A stretch of 64,000 nucleotides of DNA from Nanobdellati archaeon. GTDB taxonomy: Archaea; EX4484-52; GLR71. Of this stretch, positions 19,057 to 26,428 are shown piece after piece. A program made the position numbers and the translations under genes. The first letter of the stretch is position 1. The number at the start of each line of letters is the position of its first letter. The notes beneath the pieces were generated by a model. It was not told the origin of the DNA. It was given only the letters and a program-made list of their open reading frames with translations, and did no database searches. The stretch is from assembly GCA_019429005.1 (NCBI GenBank), contig JAHYJR010000003.1, positions 62,001 to 126,000 of the forward strand. The letters run 5' to 3'.

Positions 19057-19587
19057 ATGACACGATGTGAAATCTGCGGTAGTGCTGCAAAAATTAGAAA
19101 AGTAAATCTTGAAGGCGGGACTATAGAAGCATGCTTTTACTGCGTACCACGTACAAAAGTTGAAAGCCGAACTAAATTCGTTAAACGAAAACAGTTTGAA
19201 AATACAATAAACCGACCAAGAAAGGCATTGATAGATAACTATGCATCTTTAATCAAGAGTGAAAGAGAGAAAAATAATCTCACTCAAAAAGAATTTGCTC
19301 ATAAAGTCGAAGAACATGAATCAATTATTGTAAAAATTGAACAAGGTACATTCAGACCAAATTTTGCAGTTGCTAGAAAAATTGAACAATTATTCAAAAT
19401 AACTCTTGTTAAACAGCTTGAAGTCAAAAAAGAGTTCGTTAAAAGCAATTACAAAAAAGATAATTACAAACCTAAAAATAAACTGGACAATATAATACAT
19501 ACTGAAAACAAAAAAAGACCAGCACATAGTATAGGTTGTACAATTGCAGATTATATTAAGATAAACAAAAAACAATCTAAATCTTAA
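19057..19587 (+). CDS. MBF1-like transcription factor (Zn ribbon + HTH)
   Basis: Archaeal homologue of multiprotein bridging factor 1. The N-terminus has a zinc ribbon (CEIC at residues 4-7, CFYC at about 26-29). A Cro/C1-type helix-turn-helix follows at about 68-122 (SEREKNNLTQKEFAHKV ... EQGTFRPNFAVARKIEQLF). The C-terminus ends with IADYIKI, equivalent to the conserved tail of aMBF1. Length 176 residues. Role is probably as a transcription or ribosome-associated regulator. It overlaps the convergent DUF457 gene by 11 bp. Confidence 0.92.
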   Translation: MTRCEICGSAAKIRKVNLEGGTIEACFYCVPRTKVESRTKFVKRKQFENTINRPRKALIDNYASLIKSEREKNNLTQKEFAHKVEEHESIIVKIEQGTFRPNFAVARKIEQLFKITLVKQLEVKKEFVKSNYKKDNYKPKNKLDNIIHTENKKRPAHSIGCTIADYIKINKKQSKS

Positions 19588-20035
19588 TTTTATCTATTAT
19601 AATATGCGATAAATAGCCCACAAAACCAAATAAACCAGGGCTTATATTTCTATTTAATATAAAAGCTATAGCAGATAATACAATCAAAAAAATAATGCTA
19701 GATGTAAACGTATGTGTAATACCTCTATGTTTTGGTTTTAAAAACAAAATTATTTTATCTGCTGACAAAAACCATACAAATAACATAAACAGCATAAGAG
19801 GGACATCATTTACAAGTGATACGATAATATAAATTGAAAATAATATTATTATTAAATCCCTTAACGTTTTAAACGCTTTTGAATTCTTATGATCTATATC
19901 CGGAAACAAACTTCCAATAAAAAGACATAATGCTGATAAGAAAAGAATCCCTTTATTTGCTATTGGAAAAATCGCATATAAAGCAATAAAAAACAAAAAT
20001 CCAAACAATAGATGTGTCTTATAATTAGGCATCAA
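19577..20035 (-). CDS. DUF457/YdjM-type membrane-bound metal-dependent hydrolase
   Basis: A 152-residue protein with four to five hydrophobic helices. Conserved polar motifs within the membrane are typical of this family: THLLFGF near the N-terminus, GSLFPDIDHKNS (about 44-55), KHRGITHT (about 100-107) and GYLSHIIID at the C-terminus. Those His and Asp residues are the presumed metal ligands; the substrate is unknown. It starts 3 bases after the stop of the small zinc-ribbon gene, so the two form an operon. Start could be M1 (20035) or M2 (20032). Confidence 0.85.
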   Translation of the reverse strand: MMPNYKTHLLFGFLFFIALYAIFPIANKGILFLSALCLFIGSLFPDIDHKNSKAFKTLRDLIIILFSIYIIVSLVNDVPLMLFMLFVWFLSADKIILFLKPKHRGITHTFTSSIIFLIVLSAIAFILNRNISPGLFGFVGYLSHIIIDKIKI

Positions 20036-20038
20036 AAA

Positions 20039-20221
20039 TCAACTGAAATATCCTGTAGCATGATTCTCTTTTCCACATTTTGGACAAACATAATCAAAAG
20101 TATATTTAATCTGACTTATCATTGAACCATCAACAACAAATATTTTTTCCATCTTTGGATTATCTAATCTAAATGTATTTCCGCATTTACATTTAATATA
20201 CATCTGATTTTCAACACTCAT
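20039..20221 (-). CDS. Small zinc-ribbon protein, 60 residues
   Basis: Two zinc-knuckle pairs, CKCGN and CPKCGK, separated by about 33 residues, make a single rubredoxin-like or zinc-ribbon module filling the whole protein. Function unknown. The ATG at 20221 (MSVENQMYIKC) is used because the upstream in-frame codon at 20230 is TTG. A TATA-rich stretch (20241-20258, tatatatatatagta) lies about 26 bases upstream, so the mRNA is likely leaderless. First gene of the operon with the DUF457 hydrolase. Confidence 0.75.
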   Translation of the reverse strand: MSVENQMYIKCKCGNTFRLDNPKMEKIFVVDGSMISQIKYTFDYVCPKCGKENHATGYFS

Positions 20222-20267
20222 AATAATCAATTAGTTTTTATTATATATATATATAGTATAGAAGAAA

Positions 20268-20282
20268 GCGGGCATAACCCGC
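20268..20282 (-). terminator. GC-rich hairpin after the small-ORF operon
   Basis: GCGGG-CATAA-CCCGC, a 5-bp all-GC stem in a very AT-rich region, followed on the minus strand by a T-rich stretch. It lies 23 bases beyond the stop of the last small ORF (20305), and so probably ends its transcript. Confidence 0.55.
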
Positions 20283-20304
20283 AAAAAAATATGAAAAAAT
20301 GACT

Positions 20305-20412
20305 TTAATAAAGCCATTTCATTGCTCTTGAACCAGTATAAACTTTATTTTTTTTATGCTGTTTCAAAAGCTGTGTCCACATTAAAGTTGGTTCTTCTGT
20401 ATTTATCACCAT
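20305..20412 (-). CDS. 35-residue small protein, last gene of the small-ORF operon
   Basis: ATG at 20412 follows a strong ribosome-binding site GAGGTGAT, which overlaps the TGA stop of the preceding gene. Product: MVINTEEPTLMWTQLLKQH then a basic KKNKVY segment and a short helix ending MKWLY. No family recognised. Translational coupling and the good ribosome-binding site are the evidence that it is expressed. Confidence 0.55.
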   Translation of the reverse strand: MVINTEEPTLMWTQLLKQHKKNKVYTGSRAMKWLY

Positions 20413-20417
20413 ACATA

Positions 20418-20663
20418 TCACCTCGAGATTAATTGTGTTATATATTCCTGTGCATATTGCTCTTTTCGATAAGTTCCAAATGCGTAAGGAAATAATTTTT
20501 CAAGCTCATCAATACGCAACCGTACTTTAGTTTTAATATTATGCCATTTTTTCTGATCATCCATATTCATATCCCTAAATTCTTGTAACAAAATGCCTTT
20601 TGTAGAAAATCCTTCATTTCTTAATTCATTTTTAATCATAGCCAATTCAATAGATGTTCTCAT
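20418..20663 (-). CDS. 81-residue alpha-helical protein of the small-ORF operon
   Basis: Begins MRTSIELAMIKNELRNEGF and is predicted helical and charged, with RDMNMDDQKKWHNIKTK and RIDELEKLFPYAF in the middle. No recognised domain. The ATG at 20663 lies 2 bases after the stop of the preceding 44-residue ORF, so a coupled start is more likely than the ATG at 20678, which would overlap that gene. It could be a small nucleic-acid-binding or antitoxin-like protein, but nothing in the sequence proves this. Confidence 0.65.
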   Translation of the reverse strand: MRTSIELAMIKNELRNEGFSTKGILLQEFRDMNMDDQKKWHNIKTKVRLRIDELEKLFPYAFGTYRKEQYAQEYITQLISR

Positions 20664-20665
20664 AC

Positions 20666-20800
20666 TTAAAACCCCCATTTTTGTTTCATATGCATCTCAT
20701 ATCTTTTCTTTTTAAAATAAGGTACAGAGCTCCATGCGGACTCAAACCCGATTCCATATTTGGAATTCATCAATATCATCTGATCATCACTTAATTGCAT
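20666..20800 (-). CDS. 44-residue small protein of the small-ORF operon
   Basis: ATG at 20800 is preceded by AGAGGGGATATAT, a good ribosome-binding site. Product begins MQLSDDQMILMNSKYGIGF and ends in a basic, aromatic tail (YFKKKRYEM..KQKWGF). It overlaps the previous small ORF by 14 bp and is followed 2 bases later by the 81-residue gene. No family recognised. Confidence 0.6.
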   Translation of the reverse strand: MQLSDDQMILMNSKYGIGFESAWSSVPYFKKKRYEMHMKQKWGF

Positions 20801-20882
20801 ATATATCCCCTCTTAAACGAAAAAAGGTGTATTGGTTCTTTTTATGGTATAAATCCCAAAGACCAAAAGCACCTGTTATCAT
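20787..20882 (-). CDS. Putative 31-residue first ORF of the small-ORF operon
   Basis: ATG at 20882 lies about 18 bases after the predicted transcription start and is directly preceded by AGGTGGT. Product MITGAFGLWDLYHKKNQY then TFFRLRGDIYAIK. The frame stays open upstream to a TAG near 20951 without another ATG. The spacing of the ribosome-binding site is tight, so this ORF could instead be a short leader peptide. The opposite-strand frame here looks like a shadow. Confidence 0.4.
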   Translation of the reverse strand: MITGAFGLWDLYHKKNQYTFFRLRGDIYAIK

Positions 20883-20920
20883 ACCACCTGGATTGGTAGG
20901 TAAAATTAGATTAACATTCT

Positions 20921-20931
20921 GGATATATACC
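20921..20931 (-). promoter_or_regulatory. TATA box of the small-ORF operon
   Basis: GTATATATCC on the minus strand, centred near 20926. A start of transcription about 26 bases on (near 20900) would include the first small ORF with its ribosome-binding site. Confidence 0.55.
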
Positions 20932-21111
20932 CCTTCTGGATACAAATACTACCGGTTGGGCCGGTTAAGAATTAATTACAAAATCAAAAAAAAATCACCA
21001 GATAACACATTTTCAGATTTAAACGGTTATTAATCAAATTTAAAGATAAAAATAAAATTATCTAATCACAATATGTCAAGATATTTAAACATTAATTCTA
21101 AAAAATACATT

Positions 21112-21840
21112 ATGACTGCAGAAAACATAATCTTTTACAGTATACTTGCTGCTGTGATTACAATAGGTTCGGCAGGAATATTCCTAAAATATAAAAAATG
21201 GACACAAAATAATCTTATATTTCTTATTTCGTTTGCTTCCGGTTTTCTCCTTTCTGCCGCATTCATACATCTTATTCCTGAAGCAATTGAACTTTCAGGA
21301 AATAACGCAATGCTTTTACTTTTAATTGGTTTTTCACTCATATATGTTCTTGAAAAAACAATCATAATACATTCCTGTGCTGAAGCAAGTGAAGAACACT
21401 GTGAAGTACATAGCATGAGTAAAGGTGCAATAATTGGATTATCTATCCATTCCATATTTGATGGTATTGCAATCGGTGCTGGCTTTGAAATTAGCCAAAC
21501 TATAGGACTTATTGCTGCAATAGGTGTTATCATACATAAACTTCCAGAAGGCCTATCAATTATGAGCATCATGCTTGCCGCAAAATATGATGATAAGAAA
21601 GCGATGACAAATGTAATAGGAATTGCACTTTGCACACCACTAGGTGCTATTCTCGCATATTTATTCTTACAAAATGTATCTCAAATATTTATAGGTTACG
21701 CACTTGCATTTTCAGCTGGAACATTCATCTATATCGCGGCATCAGACCTAATCCCACAAACCCATGAATACAAAAGTATCAATACACTTTTGATGTTTGG
21801 ATTAGGAATTATTGTTTTATGGGCAATTGTTGGGATTTAA
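21112..21840 (+). CDS. ZIP-family metal transporter (ZupT-like)
   Basis: A 242-residue membrane protein with about eight helices that imports Zn2+, Fe2+ or other divalent ions. Helix IV and V signatures are present: IGLSIHSIFDGIAIGAGF (H and D ligands) and IHKLPEGLSIMSIML. A short cytoplasmic His/Glu/Cys loop (HSCAEASEEHCEVHSM) before helix IV may bind metal. The ATG at 21112 is chosen because atatttaa at 21081-21088 lies 27 bases upstream (leaderless); an in-frame ATG at 21073 is possible but lies before this TATA box. Confidence 0.92.
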   Translation: MTAENIIFYSILAAVITIGSAGIFLKYKKWTQNNLIFLISFASGFLLSAAFIHLIPEAIELSGNNAMLLLLIGFSLIYVLEKTIIIHSCAEASEEHCEVHSMSKGAIIGLSIHSIFDGIAIGAGFEISQTIGLIAAIGVIIHKLPEGLSIMSIMLAAKYDDKKAMTNVIGIALCTPLGAILAYLFLQNVSQIFIGYALAFSAGTFIYIAASDLIPQTHEYKSINTLLMFGLGIIVLWAIVGI

Positions 21841-21941
21841 GATAATTAAATCTAAAAATACAAACCTAAAAAACAAAATTTAATAATTCTTTAAAACATA
21901 TACCCAAACAGACTTATAAAGAACCGTATAAATACAATACT

Positions 21942-23114
21942 ATGTTTGATTTCATATTACCAAATTATCATGATGGAAGTATTATCAATTTGATGAGCTC
22001 AATCTCAAATAATTTTGAACAGAAACATGAATACAAAGAACTACCTTCACTGACATCTGAAGAATTAAAGAGATCTCATAATGTCATATTGCTTGTGATT
22101 GATGGTCTTGGTTATGAATTTCTTAAAAAACAAAAAGAATCATACCTATTCGAAAATCTTAGAACTAATATTACTTCAACATTCATATCAACAACAGCTT
22201 GTGCCAACACAGCATTTAATGTAGGTTATCCGCCGCAACAACACGGATTAACTGGTTGGGATATCAACTTAAAAGAGGTTGGTTCAATAACAACAATTTT
22301 GCCTTTTGTACCTTTATTTGGTAAAGAGTCTTTAGATAAATCCAATTTTAAAATGGAAGATATCATAGATATGCCGTCATTTCATAAGAATTTTAATGCT
22401 AAATGTTTTGCATTAATCAATAAAAAACTAGCATCAAGCCAATTTACAAAAAATACATATAAAGACATGAAAATAATTCCAACAGCATCATACACAGATA
22501 CATTTACAAAATTAAAAAAAATAATTAATACAAAATCAAACAAACGAAAATTTGTTCATGCATACATAAACGATTTTGATTCTTATTCACATAATTACGG
22601 AATAAATAGCAGAACTGTTAAAGAACTATTTTTAGATTTAGATAAAAAAATCAAAACATTTTCAAAACAAATTAAAGACACAAATACAAAACTAATTATT
22701 GTTGCCGACCATGGATTAATAGATGTCGAGATAGATAAACAAATTTGGGTTGAAAACATAGAAGGTTTAAGTGAATGTTTAACAATACCTCTTACAGGCG
22801 AATCCCGTCTTAGATATTGTTTTGTACGCCCACATAAAGTAAAAGATTTTGAAAGGATTATGAAAACAAAACTTTCTAAATATTGTTGGTGTTACAAGGG
22901 CGAAGAATTAATTAAACAAAATTTATATGGACTTGGAAAACCAAATAAAAAAATATTTGACCGTGTTGGAGATTATGTTTTAATCATGAAAGATAATTAT
23001 CTCTTAAACGATAAATTAGCCAACTTCGAAAAACCAAAAAGATCTCTGAAATCACACCACGGTGGAGTCAGTCCCGACGAAATGCTTGTACCTTTAATTG
23101 TTTTAGATTGTTAA
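21942..23114 (+). CDS. Type I phosphodiesterase / nucleotide pyrophosphatase family (alkaline phosphatase superfamily)
   Basis: 390 residues, no clear signal peptide, so probably cytosolic. Metal-binding motifs: LLVIDGLGYEFL (about 47-58), a Thr nucleophile in STTACANTAFN, DFDSYSHNYG, VADHGLID (about 254) and SHHGGVSPDEM near the C-terminus, which together supply the two-metal centre of the family. The natural substrate (phosphodiester, phosphonoacetate-like or cofactor-independent mutase type) cannot be read from the sequence. It stands alone on its strand. Confidence 0.88.
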   Translation: MFDFILPNYHDGSIINLMSSISNNFEQKHEYKELPSLTSEELKRSHNVILLVIDGLGYEFLKKQKESYLFENLRTNITSTFISTTACANTAFNVGYPPQQHGLTGWDINLKEVGSITTILPFVPLFGKESLDKSNFKMEDIIDMPSFHKNFNAKCFALINKKLASSQFTKNTYKDMKIIPTASYTDTFTKLKKIINTKSNKRKFVHAYINDFDSYSHNYGINSRTVKELFLDLDKKIKTFSKQIKDTNTKLIIVADHGLIDVEIDKQIWVENIEGLSECLTIPLTGESRLRYCFVRPHKVKDFERIMKTKLSKYCWCYKGEELIKQNLYGLGKPNKKIFDRVGDYVLIMKDNYLLNDKLANFEKPKRSLKSHHGGVSPDEMLVPLIVLDC

Positions 23115-23246
23115 TATTTTATATTTTTGAGATTAATAACTATTCAAAAATTAAATAAATACATAATATTAAATAAAAACAAAATATTCTTGAAAATTAA
23201 ATCATATACCAAATATTTAATAAATCCCATACACAAATTTAAAAAT

Positions 23247-23417
23247 ATGGATAATTTGAAACCAGGACAAATTATCGATATGAACGGCGAAGAAAACAGC
23301 TCTCTTTTTTATAAATTATTAAAAGATGTTATTAATCAGACTAATTTTGATGAGATACAGACAAAAGTAAATAATTATCTTAAAAAATATGAAGATGATT
23401 CAACACCAAATTCTTGA
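23247..23417 (+). CDS. 56-residue uncharacterised acidic protein
   Basis: Begins MDNLKPGQIIDMNGEENS and continues as a single amphipathic helix (LFYKLLKDVIN..) ending in an acidic tail. The ATG at 23247 is supported by a TATA box (atatttaa, 23213-23220) about 30 bases upstream. A longer in-frame reading from 23127 would begin in low-complexity sequence and is not supported. No family recognised. Confidence 0.5.
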   Translation: MDNLKPGQIIDMNGEENSSLFYKLLKDVINQTNFDEIQTKVNNYLKKYEDDSTPNS

Positions 23418-23566
23418 GGTTCTAAATTATAAAGAATAAATATTTAATTCAAACAATATCTCATTTTAGATTCACTTTTCCTTAAATAAATAGAACTCAG
23501 ATAAACCAAACAATTTATAAAGAAATATAGATATAATGAATATTCCACAAAAAATAAGTGATATCA

Positions 23567-24100
23567 ATGGTAAAAATAAAAGGACATGAAATTAATCCGG
23601 TACTTACTAAAGTAGCATTTAATCGTAAAGCTTTACAATTCAAGAATGATCTAATTTCAATCTTAAAAGAAATTGGTGTTGATGAGTACGACATAAAAAT
23701 ACCTCTAGAAGCAATCGCAATAAAAAATGTAAAAGCATCTGCAACTTGGTATGTTGATAACCATAGAATGCATTATAGTTATAATTTACAAAATAAATTT
23801 GTAGATAACCTATATGTTGTATTGAAAGTTATACAACTTGAAACAAAACAGGTTCTTTCTAAAGAAAAAACAATTAACGAATTTGTTTCAGCATTCAAAG
23901 AAGACAAAGATGTTGATAAAAAACGAATCGAAGCAAGGAAACATCTAGGCCTCGAACATGATGAAACTGATTTTAACGTAATAAATAAAAAATACAAAGA
24001 CATGGCAAGAGTATTACATCCAGATATGCCAACAGGAGATATCGAAAAATTCAAAGATTTAAATGAAGCACATAAAACTCTGAAACGTGAATTAAGTTAA
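23567..24100 (+). CDS. J-domain (DnaJ-like) co-chaperone with novel N-terminal domain
   Basis: 177 residues. The C-terminal third is a J domain with the HPD motif at about residues 151-153 (YKDMARVLHPDMPTGD), preceded by helix II and followed by FKDLNEAHKTLKRE. Residues 1-110 form a separate alpha/beta domain (ATWYVDNHRMHYSYN) that I do not recognise. It should stimulate a DnaK/Hsp70 ATPase, with the N-terminal domain probably choosing the client. The ATG at 23567 is preceded by AAGTGAT; the in-frame GTG at 23558 is part of that site. Confidence 0.85.
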   Translation: MVKIKGHEINPVLTKVAFNRKALQFKNDLISILKEIGVDEYDIKIPLEAIAIKNVKASATWYVDNHRMHYSYNLQNKFVDNLYVVLKVIQLETKQVLSKEKTINEFVSAFKEDKDVDKKRIEARKHLGLEHDETDFNVINKKYKDMARVLHPDMPTGDIEKFKDLNEAHKTLKRELS

Positions 24101-24319
24101 AAACGTCTTTTCATTAATAGAATATAACAACCAATAATGAAAAGTCTTAATTTTTGGAATACATAAAACATAATTTTTGAAAGTATCCAAAATGGTATAC
24201 AACCAAAGAGAATATCTTATAAATTAAATATAACTTTTTTTGAAAAAATATAAAACATATGATACAAATAGTATCGGAAGTGATTCTTAGGGAACAACAA
24301 AAAAATAAAAGAAAATAAA

Positions 24320-24682
24320 ATGAATGCAATTTATACAGCGTCAGATATAAATCTAAAAGATATAAAAGAACTTTTTAATTATAATATAATATCTTTTAAA
24401 AGAACAACAATCATATATAAAATAGTCGAAAACAGCTACCTATTTATCTATAAATTAGGTTCTGTTATATTTTACAATGTAGATAAAAACACACAAGAGA
24501 TGATAATTAAAAAAATTAAATCAAAAATAGATACAAAAAATATTATTGATACATATTTCTATGAGACCTATAACCTATATGAAGATAAATCCTTAAAATC
24601 AAATCATATAATAGAATTCAATAGCACAAATCTTAAGAACATAAACTTTGAAAATATCAATATATTAAGCATGATTCTTGCA
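24320..24682 (+). pseudogene. 5' fragment of a DUF155 (RMD1/Sif2-type) gene
   Basis: The first 121 codons of this frame match the N-terminal part of the DUF155 family: TASDINLKDIKELF, then YLFIYKLGSVIFYN, a helix and NINILSMILA. In the family the frame would go on as MILAQSVAL and another 100 or more residues including two C-terminal helices. Here it runs at 24673-24682 into reverse-strand ribosomal protein sequence, after which the frame is meaningless up to its stop at 24838. The start is intact and could still be translated. Confidence 0.75.
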
Positions 24683-24981
24683 ATTTTATCAACAGCAAGG
24701 AATCTTTCAACAACTTCTTTAGCAACAATACCTTTGATTTCTTTACCCCTTGGTTCAAGTGTATCTTGTAATAATATAGCTGTATTTTCTGCAAATTTTA
24801 TCCTGATTCCATTAGATCTTCTATATTCTGCTCTTTGAGTAACTATAACAGCTTTAACAATTTCATATGCAATTTTTTGGTTTCCTTTTTTTACAGCACA
24901 GACTACAACATCACCAACACCTGCTTTAGGTTGTCTTCCACGTACACCTCTATAACCTCTAACAGATATGATTTCTAGCAT
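24673..24981 (-). pseudogene. Ribosomal protein uL14 (L14p) fragment, antisense insertion, N-terminus missing
   Basis: About 103 of the usual 132 or so codons of archaeal uL14 are preserved without a stop: LEIISVRGYRGVRGR, KAGVGDVVVCAVKKG, IVKAVIVTQRAEYRR, IKFAENTAIL, LEPRGKEIKG, VAKEVVERF and DKIARI. The first 30 or so codons, including ADNTGAK, are missing, and the end fuses to DUF155 sequence. A functional rpl14 must exist elsewhere, so this is a displaced copy or an assembly chimera. The intact frame argues for a recent event. Confidence 0.85.
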
Positions 24982-25671
24982 TCCATCAGGAAATTTTGGA
25001 GATATGATGGGGACAATATTAACAAAAGAAATGGGATTACCTATTAAAAAAATCATTTGTGGCGTGAATGAGAATACAGAATTTCCACATTTCATAAACA
25101 CGGAAAAATATGTTGTTTCACAGTCAAAAAATACACCTTCATCTGCAATGGATGTTTCACACCCAAGTAATTTGGCAAGATTAATTGAATTTTATGGTGG
25201 CTATATGTTTGATGAGAAAGATCCACAAACAAATAATATTATAAAACAAGAAATAATTGATAAAATGCCAAATTTAGAAACAATGAAAAAAGATATATAT
25301 TCAATTGGAATTACAAATCCTAAACATTATGAAACCATGAAAAAAGTATTTTATAAATACAACATAATCCTAGATTCTCATGGTGCTGTCGGATGGGACG
25401 CTCTTGAATATTACTTAGAAAATAAACATAACCAACTTTCAATAATTTATGAGACACAAAACCCTGAAAATTTCCAAACGCTGTTAAAAAAGCAATTGGA
25501 ATCACACCAGAAATCCCTAATAGGATGAAAGAACAAACAAAATCAAATGAAATATTTAATTCAATCCATAGCAGTCCATATAAGACTGAACAGGGTTTAA
25601 AATTAAGTAATTCTCAAATAACTAAAGCTAAATCAAAGATTAAAGATTTGTTTATAACAGTAATTATTTGA
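24982..25671 (+). pseudogene. Threonine synthase (thrC) 3' fragment with frameshift
   Basis: Sequence begins abruptly at SIPSGNFGD, the middle of pyridoxal-phosphate enzyme threonine synthase, and continues with KKIICGVNEN, SSAMDVSHPSNLARL and LDSHGAVGWDALEYY, all typical of the C-terminal half. The N-terminal half with the PLP lysine is absent. At about 25465-25475 (gaaaatttcc) the frame shifts by one base. In the first frame it ends at 25528, whereas the other frame resumes the family sequence (FPNAVKKAIGITPEIPNRM) and runs to TGA at 25671. It is therefore 5'-truncated and frameshifted, and cannot be active. Confidence 0.85.
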
Positions 25672-25893
25672 GAAACAACTGATTTAATCTTTCCAGAATA
25701 TATTAAAAGAATTCGTTAATTTTTATCAACAATTGCAACAGTTATTGGTTTTATAGAACCCTAAGCAATTAATTGTCTCATTATTTTTTTATTTGGATAA
25801 ATCATAATAATAATTAACTTCAATCATTAAAATAGTCTAAGTTTATAACCCAATTATCAAAAAAATATATACTTTAAACGTTAATATAAAATT

Positions 25894-26343
25894 ATGAAGA
25901 TTAATTTTATTTATTCACAAGTCTATTTTAGAAGTCTCAATCAACACAAGTCTGTAAAAAGAACATGGGATGAAGTCAAAAAAATAGGTACACAATTTGA
26001 AATAAAATATAAAACTGAAATAAATAAAATTATTGATATAATCCCAAAAGTCACAAAGAAACCTTGGAGAAAAGAAAATACAGACATATATATTATCGAT
26101 TGGGTCGGTCCTAGTTTTTCTCACCCCCTCACATTAAAAGTTAGAAATGACTTACTCCTTATGCTTGTAATATTAACTCATGAACTGTTACATGACTTTT
26201 ACTTAAATGAAAAAGACATAGAACACATCGAGGAAACAATCAACAAAAATGTTGAAAATGTATTTAAAGAATTAAATATTGATGTTAAAGAACAACTACA
26301 TATTCTACAAAGTTTTCACGAGAAACGATTTGGAAAAAAATGA
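25894..26343 (+). CDS. Putative zinc metallopeptidase-like protein (HELLH)
   Basis: 149 residues with a gluzincin-like HExxH motif, ILTHELLHDFYL (His about 106 and 110), inside a predicted helix, followed by an acidic helix EKDIEHIEETI that could give the third ligand. No signal peptide. The preceding TATA box (aaatatatac, 25863-25872) fits a leaderless start at 25894. Substrate and family name are not known to me; the motif alone is suggestive. Confidence 0.7.
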   Translation: MKINFIYSQVYFRSLNQHKSVKRTWDEVKKIGTQFEIKYKTEINKIIDIIPKVTKKPWRKENTDIYIIDWVGPSFSHPLTLKVRNDLLLMLVILTHELLHDFYLNEKDIEHIEETINKNVENVFKELNIDVKEQLHILQSFHEKRFGKK

Positions 26344-26428
26344 AAAAAATAACTGATCTGATTCATAAACAACCAAATCAAACCAGATTCAAAATAAAAA
26401 ATCTCTAACTATTCTCAGTCTTCCCAAC

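Noticed and set aside
20734-21033. 99-residue plus-strand ORF
   Set aside because: It lies opposite the small-ORF operon, has no ribosome-binding site or TATA box at its start, and the minus strand shows coupled ribosome-binding sites; read as a shadow.
24604-25101. Full-length ribosomal uL14 gene of 165 codons
   Set aside because: Only the middle 103 codons match uL14; the flanks are antisense thrC and DUF155 sequence, so it is a fragment in a chance-extended frame.
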